A stretch of DNA of 64,000 nucleotides from assembly GCA_018340805.1 (NCBI GenBank), contig JACMZG010001908.1:31981513-32045512 (forward strand). Reading direction: 5' to 3'. This DNA comes from Microvelia longipes. Taxonomy: Eukaryota; Arthropoda; Insecta; Hemiptera; Veliidae. Positions 61,343 to 64,000 of the stretch are shown here, piece after piece (the stretch's first letter is position 1; every line of letters starts with the position of its first letter). The notes beneath the pieces were generated by a model, which saw nothing but the letters and a program-made list of their open reading frames with translations, searched no databases and was not told the origin of the DNA. A program made the translations under genes and the position numbers.

Positions 61343-63581
61343 TTTACAAGCCTTAAAAATATCAGTTAACTTTTTGTTAATAAATTTTTTTTCATAATAA
61401 CTTATATTTTATTCAAAACGTGACCACTAAAACCGAAATTAAATGTTATAAATTATTCCATTATTTTCTGTTGACAACTAAGACAAGTCTTTAATTAAAA
61501 AATCATCCGTTTATCAAACAATTTCTTAAATTTGATGATGTGTTAACAACCTCTACATTATGACGCAACCTGAATGCAACTTGTTGAATGCAGATACAGA
61601 GTGAAAGTTGACCGGTTTCAGATAACCCTTTAGCTCATCATGAAGGCCACTGTCAAGGTCTCTGTTCATTTTGTTTGTTTTACATAGCAATCAAATGGCT
61701 ATTAAATTCATTAGATTCTTGTTTTGTGTTGATTTTATGAGTTTTTTTATTTTTATGATTTTCTTACCCCATTTTATGGCGTGTTTTAACATCTTGCATT
61801 TTACCTTTACCTAATTTGCCCAAGATTTCAAGGAGGCTTGTAGCATTATTATTTTTTTACTTTCTGTTCTGTCAAATTAAATAAGTTTTCTCTATTCCCC
61901 ATAGATTTTTATATTCAATTTTAGTTCAATTTATTATTATTATTATTATTATTATTAACAACCATCTTTATTAACCAAAGAAAACCAACAACAAAAAAAT
62001 TAATCCTACCTAAATTACCAGTTATGATCTAAAATTACATGACAAATCTTATAAGTGACTATATGTAAACGAATGTTAGGTTATTTCTACTTGTGTGGTG
62101 GATATTATGGGTAATTGATGGTAAGTATTGGTTAGTAATGGTTACAACAGTTTACCAGTGGTGATTGGTGATGTTTTCTGAGGCATCATAAGTTAGAATA
62201 TAACTAAAAACTAAATCATGTGGGGAGGGTAGAGGGTGAAACAGTAAAGATCCAATGGAAGACTTCCAGCACTAATCCATCTTACAAGAAACGACTATGA
62301 ATTTTGATTCTTTATGTAATGTTTTGGGTTATGATATTAGTTACTATTATTGTTAAGTTGTCTTAAACGGTTCTGATTTAGGCGTTTTACTCAGATTCAA
62401 TATACTAAACATACTAAGATTTAAGAGTTAATATCATATAGATTTAGAGTTAATAAACATACTAAATTATCCAATTTACTGAATTCATCCAATTTAAGTC
62501 AATATATGATACTATTTTGAATGTTATTTTCCCATGACATTGATTAGAGGTTTATGGTAATTTGCCTCATAATTCATTACGGTCTTGGAGATTTAAAGAA
62601 ATAGGAACAAATTTATATAATTTCTTCAAAATTGAATTGTAGATACTCTCTAAATTACCGAAAAATGTATATTATTATATGACAAAGTACGAAGCTAAAG
62701 AATTTAAAAATGTGGCCTTACCACGACTTAGACGATTACTGATAAATTAAAAATACTATCGTGTCATAGAACTAACATATTTATATTTATATGGTAAATA
62801 GATGTCATAATATATTAGATCGGGTCTTTTGTTGTTTTAATAGACCTTTGTGTTGTTATTTTTTTTATCATTTTGTAATCTTCTATTGTCCGACATTGCA
62901 TTCCTTCTAGAACGAATAGAATAAGGCGTTTTTGTCAAGTTTAATAAAAGATTGTCGAGTTTAACAGAAATTTAGCTTTATCCGAAAAATGTAATAGCCA
63001 ATCAGCTGGCAGAGTCTATAGTCTATAACATATTAATACTTTAAAGGGTTGGACAGGAAACATCTTTACTGGGAATCTTAGTACACGACGTCATCTTACC
63101 TAAACCTCCTACTTTGTTATTTCCTTCGAAAGTGAAGACGGTAGCAATCCTAGGCTAAGGAAAGGGGCTAAATCCCGTTTTATCCATTTTAAGAAAAAAT
63201 TAGCTAACAATAATAAATTTTACACCCTACAGTTTTGGTTTAGGTCAGGTAACTCAAATTTATCACAATTTCTCACTTGTAGAAATATATTAATATATTG
63301 CTCTGACCAATTATATTAATAACCAATTATATTAAGCTAGTTATCATTTGGCAGAGATAAAAGCAAATTGAACCTGTCATCTTGATGCACTTTTAACTGT
63401 CATGGATTATTAAGCGTTTAAGATATTTGGCGATTGTTTTTTCTAATGTTACTCAGGGGAAATCACTGAAAAACAAATTATTTTGTTGTTTTAGAGTCGT
63501 TTTAGAGGCCTCCGATTGCAAAAAAATACGTTTTCAGCGCAACTTTATATGCATACATACACACACACGCACACACATACA

Positions 63582-63582
63582 G

Positions 63583-63655
<73 letters not shown>

Positions 63656-63656
63656 A
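63582..63656. repeat. (TA)n microsatellite preceded by CA tract
   Basis: A CA-rich tract (about 63552-63580, with ACACACACGCACACACAT) leads into a TA run. Upstream GTTTTAGAGGCCTCCGATTG (about 63500) resembles a piece of R1, weakly. Confidence 0.93.
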
Positions 63657-64000
63657 TAATTTATGTATATGTTTTTTGGGATGCTGAATCGAAAATAACG
63701 GTCCAAGTCGATACTCTTAGGTTAAAAAACTTGGATCCATTTTACGACTAACTATATTTTTATAAATACTCAGGTTCAGTAAGCATAAAGTATTGCGGGA
63801 GAGTATAACCAAGAGATACGACCATAAATATAACTAACAGAATAAACGGTGATAAATTTTTGAGTACCCTAAAATACGGTCGATGAACAACATATGTCGA
63901 GTAGGATGTCGATTTGTTGCGATTTTTATAAAAAAATGCGCTTAATATTAGCATTAACTGAGGTTCAAATATCTGTGACTAATGTTGTGCCATATTGTGT

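Larger units (their letters stand above)
53093..64000 (+). other. Intron 3 of the chitinase-like gene (runs off the window)
   Basis: Starts with the GTAACA donor. No confident downstream exon was found. Listed repeats aside, 53100-53960, 54330-58780, 59860-60400, 60600-61100 and 61350-63570 appear to hold only AT-rich intron sequence. An ATT trinucleotide run lies at about 61931-61956. A perfect 12-bp hairpin (CCGATTCTGTAA and complement, loop TCGG) lies at 57975-58002. Confidence 0.65.

Overview
This is AT-rich eukaryotic nuclear DNA, dominated by introns, microsatellites, minisatellites and dispersed repeats. There is no operon structure, no ribosome binding sites and no dense coding. The first 561 bases are an assembly gap. 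The only gene I can support is a spliced plus-strand gene with three coding exons in the window (10923-10983, 18296-18421, 52884-53092). They join in frame (phases 1, 1, then 0) at canonical GT/AG sites and encode the first 132 residues of a secreted protein: a signal peptide followed by the start of a glycoside hydrolase 18 (chitinase) fold. The motif DPCLCTHL is nearly diagnostic of GH18. The segment aligned with the catalytic DxxDxDxE motif has lost all but the first acidic residue, so the product is probably a catalytically dead chitinase-like lectin or signalling protein. The gene continues beyond the right edge. The host is most likely an animal with a large repeat-rich genome, perhaps an insect or other arthropod; the sequence alone does not settle this.

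Layout: 562-2755 is a satellite of about 153 bp with a palindromic core and signs of higher-order structure. 2756-10922 is upstream of the first coding exon and holds repeat fragments, a foldback element near 7.3 kb and a tRNA-like SINE near 8.6 kb. Intron 1 (10984-18295) carries a small TA-flanked inverted-repeat element (14508-14682). Intron 2 (18422-52883, about 34.5 kb) carries most of the repeats. These include several copies of one dispersed family of about 480 bp (here called R1), a 36-bp minisatellite that reads as an open hydrophobic 12-residue repeat, a GC-richer insert with a tRNA-like head (35.06-36.0 kb), a 33-bp minisatellite with 99-bp higher-order periodicity, a perfect 46-bp palindrome, and 40-bp and 54-bp minisatellites. 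Intron 3 (53093 to the end) carries 100-bp and 31-bp arrays and an inverted-repeat element (60402-60590).

I found no prokaryotic system, CRISPR array, rRNA or convincing viral gene. Short open frames elsewhere read as chance or as shadows of tandem repeats. The points most worth following are the dead-site GH18-like gene, the R1 family, the R1 copy inside a minisatellite, and the composite tRNA-headed element.
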